Assembly (NCBI GenBank): GCA_038532435.1 | Contig: JBCBAP010000008.1 | Span: forward strand, 25,091-89,090 | From: JBCBAP01 sp038532435 | GTDB lineage: Bacteria; Pseudomonadota; Alphaproteobacteria; Rhodobacterales; Rhodobacteraceae | Length of the DNA stretch: 64,000 nt | Reading direction: 5' to 3' | Part shown: positions 50,267 through 58,928 of the stretch, in pieces | How the letters are laid out: each line of letters opens with the position of its first letter | How positions within the stretch are numbered: the stretch's first letter is position 1 | The notes under the pieces: generated by a model | What the model was told of the DNA's origin: nothing | Database searches by the model: none | What the model saw: the letters and a program-made list of their open reading frames with translations, nothing else | Translations under genes and position numbers: made by a program

Positions 50267-50686
50267 ATGGCCGTATCTATTCGTCTCGCCCGCGGTGGCT
50301 CCAAGAAGCGCCCGTTCTATCGCATCGTTGCAGCGGACAGCCGCATGCCCCGCGATGGTCGCTTCATCGAGAAACTGGGCACCTACAACCCGCTCCTCCC
50401 CAAGGACTCCGAGGAGCGCGTCCAGATGGACGTGGAGAAGGTGCAGGAGTGGATCTCCAAGGGCGCGAAACCGACCGACCGCGTGAGCCGCTTCCTCGAG
50501 GCCGCGGGCGTCGTCGAGAAGAAAGAGCGCAAGAACATGAAGAAGGCCGAGCCGGGCAAGAAAGCCAAGGAGCGCGCTGAAGAGAAGGCGGAGAAGGCCG
50601 CAGCAGCAGCCGAAGCCGCAAACGAGGCGGACGCCGCCGTCGAGGCGCCCGCAGAGGCCGTCGAAGAGGCCGCGGCGGAGGAGTAA
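50267..50686 (+). CDS. rpsP: 30S ribosomal protein S16 with acidic/Ala-rich extension
   Basis: A 139-residue S16. The first 85 or so residues (MAVSIRLARGGSKKRPFYRIVAADSRMPRDGRFIEKLGTYNP...) are the ordinary ribosomal protein. The remaining 50 are a Lys/Glu/Ala-rich tail (KAKERAEEKAEKAAAAAEA...) absent from E. coli S16 and common in Rhodobacteraceae. A GGAG site precedes the ATG. Confidence 0.97.
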   Translation: MAVSIRLARGGSKKRPFYRIVAADSRMPRDGRFIEKLGTYNPLLPKDSEERVQMDVEKVQEWISKGAKPTDRVSRFLEAAGVVEKKERKNMKKAEPGKKAKERAEEKAEKAAAAAEAANEADAAVEAPAEAVEEAAAEE

Positions 50687-50710
50687 TCCTCCCCGCGTTC
50701 GGACCTTCCC

Positions 50711-51250
50711 GTGGGCACGCCCCCTGATCTTGTCTGCGTCGGCGCCATCGCCGGCGCCTTCGGCGTGCGTGGAGAGGTGCGGCTGAAGAGCTTCACCGCC
50801 GATCCGGAAGCGATCGAGGATTATGCGCCCCTGACCACCGAGGATGGCGCGCAGAGCTTTGAGGTGAAGATCACGCGGCCGATCAACTCGGGCTATGCGG
50901 CACGGCTTTCCGGGGTGCCGACGAAGGAAGCGGCAGACGCGCTCAAGGGCACGCGCCTTTACGCACCCCGCGACCGGCTGCCGGCCCTGCCCGATGACGA
51001 ATTCTACCACGCGGACCTCATCGGGCTGGAAGTCTACGACACCGGCGGCGTCCGCTTCGGCCGGGTCAAGGCGGTCCACGACCACGGTGCCGGTGACCTG
51101 CTGGAGATCGTGACCGTGGGTTTCGGGGAGATCTTTCTGCCCTTCACCCGGGAGGCAGTCCCCACCGTCGACCTCACCGCCCACCGTCTGATCGCCGATC
51201 CTCCCCCCGGGCTGCTCGGGGGCGATGGCACGGAGGTTGGCGATGAGTGA
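50711..51250 (+). CDS. rimM: Ribosome maturation factor RimM
   Basis: Helps assemble the 30S head by binding S19. The 179 residues have the N-terminal beta-barrel (VCVGAIAGAFGVRGEVRLKSFTADP) and the PRC-barrel C-terminal part (EFYHADLIGLEVYDTGGVRFGRVKAVHDHGAGDLLEI, FLPFTREAVPTVD). It starts with GTG at 50711 and lacks a strong ribosome-binding site. Confidence 0.95.
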   Translation: MGTPPDLVCVGAIAGAFGVRGEVRLKSFTADPEAIEDYAPLTTEDGAQSFEVKITRPINSGYAARLSGVPTKEAADALKGTRLYAPRDRLPALPDDEFYHADLIGLEVYDTGGVRFGRVKAVHDHGAGDLLEIVTVGFGEIFLPFTREAVPTVDLTAHRLIADPPPGLLGGDGTEVGDE

Positions 51251-51434
51251 TCCATCGTCCGGGGTGGGCGAGACCGGGGCGATTCAGAGCTTCGGTTTCC
51301 GATCGCAAAAGGCGGCGAGCCTGTCGCGGACCTGCGTGCGAGCGGTGACGCGCGTGCTGCCGAGTGCATCACCAAAGCGACCTCCTGGCGGAGGTTGCCC
51401 CCTGACCGGTTTGTCGGCCCCGTGGAGCGTCTGA
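51243..51434 (+). CDS. Small basic protein between rimM and trmD (63 residues)
   Basis: The ATG at 51243 overlaps the rimM stop and is preceded by GGAGG at 51232-51236 (6 bp spacing); the stop is directly followed by the trmD ATG. The product (MSDPSSGVGETGAIQSFGFR...) is basic and Ser/Pro-rich, with no recognised domain. Position, spacing and ribosome-binding site support a real gene, but the odd composition leaves room for a merely open frame. Confidence 0.48.
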   Translation: MSDPSSGVGETGAIQSFGFRSQKAASLSRTCVRAVTRVLPSASPKRPPGGGCPLTGLSAPWSV

Positions 51435-52289
51435 ATGCCTGACACTCCGAAATCCCACGGACGCCTCTCTATCGCCGTCTCTGCGCAACCGCGCGCGCTG
51501 ATGGAAGAGCGGCCAGTGCTTGCCCATGCCTGGCGGGCACAGGTGCTGACGCTCTATCCGGAGATGTTTCCCGGGGTCCTCGGCCACTCCCTGATCGGCA
51601 AGGCACTCGATCAGGGGCTCTGGAGCCTCGAGGCCATCGACATTCGGCAGTTCGGCCTCGGCAAGCACCGGCAGGTCGACGACACCCCGACGGGTGGAGG
51701 CCCGGGCATGGTGCTCAAACCCGACGTGCTCGCCACCGCGGTGACCGCCGCGCGCCAGCGGGCGAACCTGCCGCTCGTCTATCTGTCGCCTCGGGGCGCT
51801 CGGTTCGATCAGCGCATGGCCGAACGCTGGGCCGCCGGTCCTGGCGTCACCCTGCTGGCAGGGCGTTTCGAGGGCGTGGACCAGCGGTTTCTCGACCATT
51901 TCGGGGTGGAGGAGGTCTCCCTCGGCGACTTCATCCTCACCGGGGGAGAGATTGCCGCTCAGGCCTTGCTTGACGCGACCGTCCGGCTTATACCCCGCGT
52001 GCTGGGGAACCCTGAGTCGACGCAAGGCGAGAGCTTTTCCGACGGCTTGCTGGAACACCCGCAATATACACGGCCCAATGACTGGCTTGGCCACGCGGTT
52101 CCGGAGGTTCTCCTCTCCGGCAATCACAAGGCGATCGCCGACTGGCGACAGGCACAGGCAGAAGGTCTGACCAAGGAACGACGTCCCGATCTGTGGCGGG
52201 CGTATCTCGACGATACGGACCCGGCTGGAGACCGACAGCCCTCGGACGCGCACACATTCGCCGGTAAAGGCGATCATAAGGACGACTGA
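51435..52289 (+). CDS. trmD: tRNA (guanine(37)-N1)-methyltransferase
   Basis: Makes m1G37, which prevents frameshifting. The 284-residue protein has a roughly 30-residue N-terminal addition before the family start (QVLTLYPEMFPGVLGHSLIGKAL), then FGLGKHRQVDDTPTGGGPGMVLKPD, the trefoil-knot loop LLAGRFEGVDQRFLDH, EVSLGDFILTGGE and VLLSGNHKAI. GTGGAG precedes the ATG. The extension is unusual; a later start is possible but no better-placed ATG is obvious. Confidence 0.95.
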   Translation: MPDTPKSHGRLSIAVSAQPRALMEERPVLAHAWRAQVLTLYPEMFPGVLGHSLIGKALDQGLWSLEAIDIRQFGLGKHRQVDDTPTGGGPGMVLKPDVLATAVTAARQRANLPLVYLSPRGARFDQRMAERWAAGPGVTLLAGRFEGVDQRFLDHFGVEEVSLGDFILTGGEIAAQALLDATVRLIPRVLGNPESTQGESFSDGLLEHPQYTRPNDWLGHAVPEVLLSGNHKAIADWRQAQAEGLTKERRPDLWRAYLDDTDPAGDRQPSDAHTFAGKGDHKDD

Positions 52290-52290
52290 C

Positions 52291-52665
52291 ATGAACATGA
52301 TCGAGACGCTCGAGGCGGAGCAGATTGCCGCCCTCGGCAAAGACATTCCCGATTTCGCAGCCGGTGATACGGTGCGGGTCGGCTACAAGGTGACCGAAGG
52401 GACCCGGACCCGGGTCCAGAACTATGAAGGCGTCGTCATTGGCCGCAATGGCGGTCAGGGCATCGGTGCCTCCTTCACGGTCCGCAAGATCTCCTTCGGT
52501 GAAGGTGTCGAGCGTGTGTTCCCGCTCCACTCGCCGAACATCGACGCGATCACTGTTGTGCGCCGGGGTCGCGTGCGCCGTGCGAAGCTCTACTATCTGC
52601 GTGATCGCCGCGGCAAATCCGCTCGGATCGCCGAAAAGACGAACTACAAGCCCAAATCCAGCTGA
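52291..52665 (+). CDS. rplS: 50S ribosomal protein L19
   Basis: A 124-residue ribosomal protein at the subunit interface: IPDFAAGDTVRVGYKVTEGTRTRVQNYEGVVIGRNGGQGIGASFTVRKISFGEGVERVFPLHSPNID... and RRGRVRRAKLYYLRDRRGKSARI are diagnostic. It starts 1 bp after trmD and is followed by a terminator, closing the ffh-rplS run. Confidence 0.97.
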   Translation: MNMIETLEAEQIAALGKDIPDFAAGDTVRVGYKVTEGTRTRVQNYEGVVIGRNGGQGIGASFTVRKISFGEGVERVFPLHSPNIDAITVVRRGRVRRAKLYYLRDRRGKSARIAEKTNYKPKSS

Positions 52666-52688
52666 TCCGTTTTCGGATAGGCGACAGT

Positions 52689-52724
52689 ACGGGCGGGCCC
52701 AAGGGCGCGCCCGTTTGCTTTTTA
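52689..52724 (+). terminator. Rho-independent terminator after rplS
   Basis: ACGGGCG (52689-52695) pairs with CGCCCGT (52708-52714), with further pairing inside, followed by TTTGCTTTTT. It lies 23 bp past the rplS stop. Confidence 0.85.
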
Positions 52725-52773
52725 GGCCTTTGCCGACTATTTCTTAAGCCCGATTGCCTGATATGGATGCACC

Positions 52774-53673
52774 ATGTTGTGGTTTCAGCTGAGGGTTCTC
52801 GGCCTCGCTCCTTTAGTTTTCATCCGGATGATCCCGGTCTTTCTGGTTGCTGGCTTCGCCGTATACCTGTTTGTGACCCGTGTCGAAAATCCGGTGATCT
52901 TCTGGCCGGTGATCCTGGGCTTCTACCCGCCGTTTCTGGCGTTTCTGGCGTTGAGCGCCGTGCGCGCGGGACTGGTCACCTTGCGGGCCACCGGCGCACC
53001 CTCCCTGCAGTCGCTCTATCAGATGATGTGGTACTTCCTGCGGTTCAATGCGAACCTGAGCATCGGGTTGAGCGCGCTCGCGGCGCTCCCATTCTCCGCC
53101 TACGTGCTCAGGACGCTCGACCCCGAGCTTCTGCAGGAGATCTTCGACATGATTACGTCGTTCGATCTGTCCGACGCACAGCGCACCTTCGGCAAGCTCG
53201 CCCCCTACACGCTGCCCCTTGCCCTGATCTGGACCACGTCGCTCAGCATCGCGTTCGGCATCACCGGCGGGGCGATGGGCTCCACCGCGGCGAGTGCAGC
53301 AGGTCGAACGGAGGCGCATGATCGGTTCTGGGGGTACGGGCGGGATATGCCGGGGCTGACGCTCCTGGGCCTGCTCGTCCTCGTGTTGCCCTCGATCCCG
53401 GTATCGCTCTACCTCGTGCCGCGGCTTGGGGAGGTGGAGATCGCCTGGCCGCTTACGCCTGCGACGGAGGCGCTCACGATCATCCTGGCCTATCTCGGCG
53501 GCGCGCTCTGCGTGCTCGCCAGCGGCGCTGCCCTTGCCTATGTGCGCGGCAAAGAGGAGGACGTGCGGCGCCACGTGGAAGAAGTCGAGGACATGATCGG
53601 GCCGCAGCATGCGGGCACCGACATCCGCGCCCTTCGCGAGGCGCGACAGGCGCGCAATCACATCTCCCGCTGA
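52774..53673 (+). CDS. Integral membrane protein of unknown function
   Basis: A 299-residue protein with about seven hydrophobic segments (for example APLVFIRMIPVFLVAGFAVYLF, FYPPFLAFLALSAVRAGLVTL, LLGLLVLVLPSIPVSLYLV) and a charged cytoplasmic tail (YVRGKEEDVRRHVEEVEDMI...). No motif points to a known transporter. It sits between rplS and rpmE behind its own upstream terminator; in relatives, as I recall, an unknown gene occupies the same spot. Function unknown. Confidence 0.72.
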   Translation: MLWFQLRVLGLAPLVFIRMIPVFLVAGFAVYLFVTRVENPVIFWPVILGFYPPFLAFLALSAVRAGLVTLRATGAPSLQSLYQMMWYFLRFNANLSIGLSALAALPFSAYVLRTLDPELLQEIFDMITSFDLSDAQRTFGKLAPYTLPLALIWTTSLSIAFGITGGAMGSTAASAAGRTEAHDRFWGYGRDMPGLTLLGLLVLVLPSIPVSLYLVPRLGEVEIAWPLTPATEALTIILAYLGGALCVLASGAALAYVRGKEEDVRRHVEEVEDMIGPQHAGTDIRALREARQARNHISR

Positions 53674-53785
53674 AGCGGCTTGCGCTTTGTCCCGCGACGG
53701 AGTATGGCCTGCCGATCCATCACACGCGGTGGCGACGGGGTCGGCCTGACCTCCCCGATCAGTCCCGCAAGCAGGAACCTGAAAG

Positions 53786-54007
53786 ATGAAAAAAGACATT
53801 CACCCGGACTACCACGTCATCGACGTGAAGATGACCGACGGCACGATCGTGAAGATGCGCTCGACCTACGGCAAGGAAGGCGACACGCTCGCCCTCGACA
53901 TCGACCCCAGCGCCCATCCCGCCTGGACCGGCGGCAATACCAAACTGATGGACACGGGCGGCCGCGTGTCGAAGTTCAAGAAGAAATACGAAGGCCTCGG
54001 CTTCTGA
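53786..54007 (+). CDS. rpmE: 50S ribosomal protein L31, cysteine-free type
   Basis: A 73-residue L31: MKKDIHPDYHVIDVKMTDGTIVKMRSTYGKEGD..., ending AHPAWTGGNTKLMDTGGRVSKFKKKYEGLGF. The zinc-binding C-x-x-C residues of E. coli L31 are absent, as in other alphaproteobacteria. A GGAAC/GAAAG-rich leader precedes the ATG; a terminator follows 36 bp after the stop. Confidence 0.96.
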   Translation: MKKDIHPDYHVIDVKMTDGTIVKMRSTYGKEGDTLALDIDPSAHPAWTGGNTKLMDTGGRVSKFKKKYEGLGF

Positions 54008-54042
54008 TCTTCCATCCACGCAAAGCGTGAGCTACCAGTTTG

Positions 54043-54070
54043 GCGCGTCCCGTCCGGGGCGCGCTTTTGG
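54043..54070 (+). terminator. Rho-independent terminator after rpmE, immediately before mipZ
   Basis: GCGCGTCCC (54043-54051) pairs with GGGGCGCGC (54056-54064), with one G-T pair, a 4-nt loop and TTTTGGTTT after it. It ends about 16 bp before the mipZ GTG codon, so mipZ must be read through it or have a promoter that overlaps it. Confidence 0.85.
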
Positions 54071-54084
54071 TTTGCGAGGGGACC

Positions 54085-54894
54085 GTGGCGCATATCATCG
54101 TGCTGGGAAACGAGAAGGGTGGATCGGGCAAATCGACCACCTCCATGCACCTGTTCGCCGCCCTGGCGCGGTGCGGCCACGAGGTTGGCGCGATCGATCT
54201 CGACCTGCGGCAGCAGAGCTTCTTTCGCTACCTCGACAACCGCGCCCGTTTCGTGGAGCGAGAGAATGTGCGCCTTCCGATGCCGCGACGAGAGGCGTTG
54301 GCGTTCTCTGATCTCGATTCCGTCGTTGCCGCGAAGGCCGAGGAGGAAACACGGTTTGCCGAGGCCCTCGCCCGGCTTGATGAGACCTGTTCCTTCATCC
54401 TGATCGACTGCCCCGGTGCCCATACCCGCTACGCCCAGATGGCCCATGCGGCGGCGGACACGCTCATAACTCCCATGAATGACAGCCTTATCGATTTCGA
54501 TCTGCTCGCCCGGCTGGACCCGGACAGCGGAGAGATCATGGGACCATCTGTCTACGCGGAGATGGTCTGGTCTGCCCGGCAGCTTCGCGCCTCCGCAGGG
54601 TTGAAGCCGGTGGATTGGGTGGTTCTGCGCAACCGCATCTCCACGCTCAATGCGCGCAACAAGCGGCGCGTCGGCACCGCGCTCGACAAGCTCAGCAAAC
54701 GCATAGGGTTTAGGGTCATCCCGGGCTTTGGCGAGCGAGTGATCTTTCGCGAGATGTTTCTCAGCGGGCTCACCCTTCTCGATCTGAAAGACACCGGATC
54801 GACCGGCCTCAGCCTTTCAAACATCGCCGCCCGTCAGGAAGTGCGGGACGTGGTCAAGGCGCTGGGCCTGCCGGACGTCTCCGTCCAGTTCTAG
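54085..54894 (+). CDS. mipZ: Division-site positioning ATPase MipZ (ParA/MinD type)
   Basis: In Caulobacter MipZ forms a gradient from the poles that blocks FtsZ polymerisation away from midcell. The 269-residue protein has the deviant Walker A VLGNEKGGSGKST, the switch region DLDLRQQSFFRYLDNR, LIDCPGAHTRYAQMAH and the MipZ-specific DWVVLRNRISTLNARNKRR. GTG at 54085 (AHIIVLGNEKGG) follows a GAGGGG site and matches the family start; an ATG at 54040 would place the rpmE terminator inside the gene. Its stop shares CTAG with the convergent chemotaxis gene. Confidence 0.94.
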   Translation: MAHIIVLGNEKGGSGKSTTSMHLFAALARCGHEVGAIDLDLRQQSFFRYLDNRARFVERENVRLPMPRREALAFSDLDSVVAAKAEEETRFAEALARLDETCSFILIDCPGAHTRYAQMAHAAADTLITPMNDSLIDFDLLARLDPDSGEIMGPSVYAEMVWSARQLRASAGLKPVDWVVLRNRISTLNARNKRRVGTALDKLSKRIGFRVIPGFGERVIFREMFLSGLTLLDLKDTGSTGLSLSNIAARQEVRDVVKALGLPDVSVQF

Positions 54895-57182
54895 GCGGCC
54901 GCCTCATCCGCCGGAGGATCCCGGGTCACAAAGACCTGAACCTGACCGCGGAGTTGTTCGAGGCCGGTGCCGACATCCTTCGCTGCCGAAAGGGAGCGGT
55001 TCGACATCTCCGCATTCTGCTGGGTGATCGTCTCGAGGCTTGCGATCGCCTCTCTCACCTCGCCGACGCTCGCGGATTGTTCGTGGCCGGCGCGTGCGAC
55101 GGTGCTGATCGTGTCGGTCAAGCCCTCCATGGACGCCTTGATGTTTCTGAGCACCTCTCCGGTCTCCCCGACCATGCGGACCCCGTCGTTCACATTCTCC
55201 GTGCTCTCGCCGATCAGGAGCGTGATGTCCTGTGCAGCCTCAGAGGATCGCTGCGCAAGCATGCGCACCTCCGATGCGACGACCGCGAAACCCTTGCCCG
55301 CATCCCCTGCCCGGGCGGCCTCGACCGCCGCGTTGAGGGCGAGCAGGTTCGTCTGGAAGGCGATTGCGTCGATCACCTCGATGATCTCGGCGACCTTGCG
55401 GGCACTTTCCGCGATGCGGCCCACGGCAGCCACGGCGTCATTCACGACGCTCTCCCCCCGCCCGCAATCACCATTGACCTGCTTGGCGAGATCCTCCGCA
55501 TTGGTGAGCGCATCCGCGTTAGAGCGGACAGTGTCGGAGATGCTGTCCATCGTGGCGCTGGTCTCCTCCAGCGCCGCAGCCTGGGACTCCGTGCGCTGGG
55601 AAAGGGCAGCCGAGCCATCCACAAGCTCGCGGGTGCGGCTGACGGAGTGATCCGTGGTGCCCCGGATCATCGTAACGACGCCGGTCAACTCATCGACAGT
55701 GCGCGTGGCCGAACGGCGGACCCGCTCAAATGCGCCGCCCTGGGTGCCGGTCATGGACACGGTGAGATCGGCGCCGGCAATTGCCTCGAGCATCCGCTCG
55801 ATGTCCTGGAAGCCTGCATCCACGGTCTGCATCAGACCGTTGACGGTCTCCGCCAGCCGGACGAGATCCTCGTCTTCGAGGTCCGTGCGCACCCTGCCAC
55901 CGAATTCACCGAGTGCCGCGGCCTCGACGGCTTCGGAGAGGGAACTGCGCAGGCGCTCCGTTACATCCGCCCGGCGACGCGTCTGCTCGGCCTGTTCGCG
56001 ATCCTTGCGAAGAGCGGCTTCCTCCCGCTCCACCTTCTCCCGCAATTCCCGCTGGAAAACATGAAGCGCCTGGGCGATCTCACCCATTTCAGAGCGGTTC
56101 ACGCCCGGCATTCGCGCCGCGTAGTCGCCCTCCGACAGAGCCCGCACCGCGGCGATGATCGCGTCCGTCCGAAACCCGAGCTGCCGCGCAAGGATGAAGA
56201 AGAGCGCCGTGATGATCACGAACGTCGCGCCAAGGGCCGCGAGCGTGGCCGTGAGGGCGGAGGAGGTATCCGCCCTCAGATCCGCAATCTCTTCGCCAAG
56301 CGCCCCTTGAACGAGATCCTCCACATCCGCCAGCGCGAGGATCTTGGCTCCGGTCACACGCACCCAATCCGGCACGGTAACACCGCTTGGTGCGCCGAAG
56401 AGCCCCTCGGTCTCGATGGACGTGCGATACTGCGCAAGCCGATCCCAGGTTTCCGTTCCCCGGATCTCGGTCAAGAGCGCGACCTGATCCGAGGAGGCGT
56501 ACTGCCCGAAGATACGGAAATGTGCGGTCTGCGCCTGAACCTCCCGTTCGAACCGGTCCAGAAGGTCACCGGCAAAACGGCCTTCGGAAAGGCCGACCAT
56601 GCCGATGAACCGCTCCCGCGCCGAATGCTCCCGCGCCTCAACCAGTGAGAGTAGAGCTATGAGATCGCGTTGCAGCTGTGGCTCCTGCACCTTGGCCAAA
56701 AGGCTGCTGATCGCCGTGATAAGCGCCGTCGTCTCCTGCTCGTAGGCGTCGAGGATCTGCTCTGTGGAGGCGGTGCCGCTGTCGACGAGTGTGGTCAGCG
56801 CCAACCGGTCGGCGAGCACCGTGTCGACCCGGTCGAGGGCCTTGGCAACCTCGGCCGGTATCACACCGGCGGCAACGGAGGAGAGCGCGATGCGGAGCGC
56901 ACCGATCCGCTCCTCGACCTCATCACGCTGCCTGGGCAGGTCCTCGGGCCCCACAAGGCCTCGGTCCACCATCGTCGCGGCGGTCAGGTAGCGTTCCGCT
57001 TGAATGGCGTTCAAGACGGTGCCGACCCCCGCAACGACGGTGAGGGTTTCCTGGCTTTGCGCGAGCTGCTGATAGCGGAGGCGCTCCACGTTCACGAGCC
57101 AGCCGCCAAGGATCACCGCGGCGAGCGATGGCGCCATCGCAACCAGGACAAGGTAGGTGCGTATCTTCATGTTGCCGATCAT
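54891..57182 (-). CDS. Methyl-accepting chemotaxis protein with NIT-like sensor
   Basis: A 763-residue receptor. TM1 is at about 8-28; the periplasmic part (about 35-300, with ETLTVVAGVGTVLNAIQAERYLTAATMVDRG and LLSLVEAREHSARERFIGMVGLSEGRF) resembles the helical NIT sensor domain; TM2 is around 310-335, followed by HAMP elements and the signalling hairpin EVIDAIAFQTNLLALNAAVEAARAGDAGKGFAVVASEVRMLAQRS. There is no C-terminal pentapeptide for CheR. It converges on mipZ through overlapping stops. Ligand unknown; NIT domains often sense nitrate or nitrite. Confidence 0.9.
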   Translation of the reverse strand: MIGNMKIRTYLVLVAMAPSLAAVILGGWLVNVERLRYQQLAQSQETLTVVAGVGTVLNAIQAERYLTAATMVDRGLVGPEDLPRQRDEVEERIGALRIALSSVAAGVIPAEVAKALDRVDTVLADRLALTTLVDSGTASTEQILDAYEQETTALITAISSLLAKVQEPQLQRDLIALLSLVEAREHSARERFIGMVGLSEGRFAGDLLDRFEREVQAQTAHFRIFGQYASSDQVALLTEIRGTETWDRLAQYRTSIETEGLFGAPSGVTVPDWVRVTGAKILALADVEDLVQGALGEEIADLRADTSSALTATLAALGATFVIITALFFILARQLGFRTDAIIAAVRALSEGDYAARMPGVNRSEMGEIAQALHVFQRELREKVEREEAALRKDREQAEQTRRRADVTERLRSSLSEAVEAAALGEFGGRVRTDLEDEDLVRLAETVNGLMQTVDAGFQDIERMLEAIAGADLTVSMTGTQGGAFERVRRSATRTVDELTGVVTMIRGTTDHSVSRTRELVDGSAALSQRTESQAAALEETSATMDSISDTVRSNADALTNAEDLAKQVNGDCGRGESVVNDAVAAVGRIAESARKVAEIIEVIDAIAFQTNLLALNAAVEAARAGDAGKGFAVVASEVRMLAQRSSEAAQDITLLIGESTENVNDGVRMVGETGEVLRNIKASMEGLTDTISTVARAGHEQSASVGEVREAIASLETITQQNAEMSNRSLSAAKDVGTGLEQLRGQVQVFVTRDPPADEAAA

Positions 57183-57335
57183 GCGGGTCCCCGGGGTCGC
57201 TTTGACACCAGAGCTAACCCAGCAGGTCTTAACGCGGGGTATCCAGGGGCATGCGTCGGAAACGAAGACGGCGCACTCCCTAGATGGAACGCGCCGCCGC
57301 AGATGTTCGGATCGCCAAAGGGCGGCTGTATGGAC

Positions 57336-58613
57336 CTAGCTGCTCGGGCTCACAACACGGCAGATCCGGTTGTCGGCGCGCAGCCGCTGACAGGCAACGG
57401 ATGCCTCGGTTTCCGAAAGCCCGACGAACTGCGCTTCGTAGAGGGTGACACCGCGGACCGTCGCGGGCTCTACCTTACGGAACGCGGTCGTCAGCGGCTC
57501 GATCTGGGAGATCACAGCGCGCTTCAGCACCTCCTCGGCATAGTCGCGGCGTTTGTAGGCACCGAGTTGGACGCCCCACTGTCCCGGCCGCGGGCGTGGG
57601 CGCACGTTCTGCTCGGTGGCAACGTCAAAGGATGCCGCCGGAGGCACCGCCGCCTGCGCCGGAGCGACAAAGGCGCTGCCAACGAAATCAAGCGCGGAGG
57701 CAAGCTGCGTGACCTCGCTTGCGCCACGCGGCATGGGCCGGAAGGATGCGAGCACCGCACCGGACTCGCGCTCATCTGTACGGCGCGGGCGTACCACTGC
57801 GACCCGGCTGTCGGCACGAGCAAAGCCCATGTCGAGCAGTTCCACCATCCGCTTATACCGCGCGGAAGAGGACCGACCACCGAATATCACAGCAATGATG
57901 CGCTCCTGCCCGCGCACGGCGGACCCGGCAAGGTTGTAGCCCGCGGCGCGGGTGTACCCGGTCTTGATGCCATCCGCACCGCGATAGTTCTGCAGAAGCC
58001 GCCAGTTGGTGTTGCGAACATTTGCAACGCCCGCGTTCACCTGGGTGCGGCCGAAGAGGTTGTAGTACTCCGCATGGTCAAAAAAGAGGTGGCGCGCAAG
58101 CCGTGACATGTCCCGCGCGGTGCTCAGATGACCACTCTCAGTCAGACCGTGGGCGTTGCGGAAGCTCGTGTTGTTCATGCCAAGGGCGCGGGCCGTCGCG
58201 TTCATCCGCTGGGCGAATGCACGCTCGGACCCGGAGATCGCCTCACCCAGCGCGGTGGCCGCGTCGTTGGCCGATTTGATCGCCGCGGCCCGGATCAGAT
58301 AGCGGATGGAGATCCGCTGCCCCTGGCGCAGACCGAGCTTCGACGGCGGCTCGCGGGATGCAGTGCGGGACACCCGCACCGTCTGATCGAGGGATATCTC
58401 GCCATTCTTGATCGCCTCGAACGCCACATAGAGCGTCATCATCTTGGTCAGCGAGGCAGGATGCAGTCTGCGGTCGGCGCTGCGGGAGTGCAGGACCTCT
58501 CCGTTTCGCCCGTCGACAACGATCGCCGCGTAGGGTGCCGCTTGAACGGTTGCAGGCGTCCCGAGCAGAACCGACAAGGTCAGGCAGGCCACGCTCAACA
58601 GTATCTTTGCCAT
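57336..58613 (-). CDS. D-alanyl-D-alanine carboxypeptidase with SPOR domain
   Basis: Periplasmic penicillin-binding protein of the DacC type. The 425 residues have a signal peptide (about 1-25), the SxxK motif SLTK (S54, K57), SAN (S114-N116) and KTG (K217-G219), and a C-terminal SPOR domain (about 345-421, WGVQLGAYKRRDYAEEVLKRA) that binds denuded glycan strands at the division septum. This domain pair is common in alphaproteobacteria. It would trim pentapeptides in the wall, perhaps at the septum. Confidence 0.94.
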   Translation of the reverse strand: MAKILLSVACLTLSVLLGTPATVQAAPYAAIVVDGRNGEVLHSRSADRRLHPASLTKMMTLYVAFEAIKNGEISLDQTVRVSRTASREPPSKLGLRQGQRISIRYLIRAAAIKSANDAATALGEAISGSERAFAQRMNATARALGMNNTSFRNAHGLTESGHLSTARDMSRLARHLFFDHAEYYNLFGRTQVNAGVANVRNTNWRLLQNYRGADGIKTGYTRAAGYNLAGSAVRGQERIIAVIFGGRSSSARYKRMVELLDMGFARADSRVAVVRPRRTDERESGAVLASFRPMPRGASEVTQLASALDFVGSAFVAPAQAAVPPAASFDVATEQNVRPRPRPGQWGVQLGAYKRRDYAEEVLKRAVISQIEPLTTAFRKVEPATVRGVTLYEAQFVGLSETEASVACQRLRADNRICRVVSPSS

Positions 58614-58876
58614 CGGTCTCTCCGACGTATGTTTGCCTCAAAATGCCGGGCTAGACCCGATCGTTCTCTTTTTGGATTTACGCCACACTGTAACACTCAG
58701 AAGAACAAAGGAGAACCGGTTTCTTATGCCCCGATTTTCACGGTTACCCACATATTGTGGCGAGACAGAGGCGTCGACACTATGGAACTCAACTTTGACG
58801 AGAGATGATTGAAAATGTGCTAACGTTGCAACGCCTCCTTCGTCAATGACCTCGCGTCGATTTCACGTTCAACGCG

Positions 58877-58891
58877 ATTGTGCAGTGCAAT
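58877..58891. promoter_or_regulatory. TGCA-rich inverted element upstream of the phasin promoter
   Basis: ATTGTGCAGTGCAAT (ends ATTG/CAAT are complementary, with two TGCA-like steps inside) lies 8 bp before the -35 box, and TGCAGCA recurs between the -35 and -10. PhaR, the polyhydroxybutyrate-responsive repressor of phasin genes, recognises TGC-rich sites, so these are candidate PhaR boxes. The assignment is by motif character only. Confidence 0.45.
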
Positions 58892-58899
58892 ATGATCCC

Positions 58900-58928
58900 T
58901 TGACGCGGTGCAGCATTTACCCTATGTG
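58900..58928 (+). promoter_or_regulatory. Probable sigma-70 promoter of the phasin gene
   Basis: TTGACG at 58900-58905 and TATGTG at 58923-58928 are separated by exactly 17 bp, placing transcription start near 58936 and giving a short leader of 30-40 bp before the phasin ATG codons. Confidence 0.55.
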
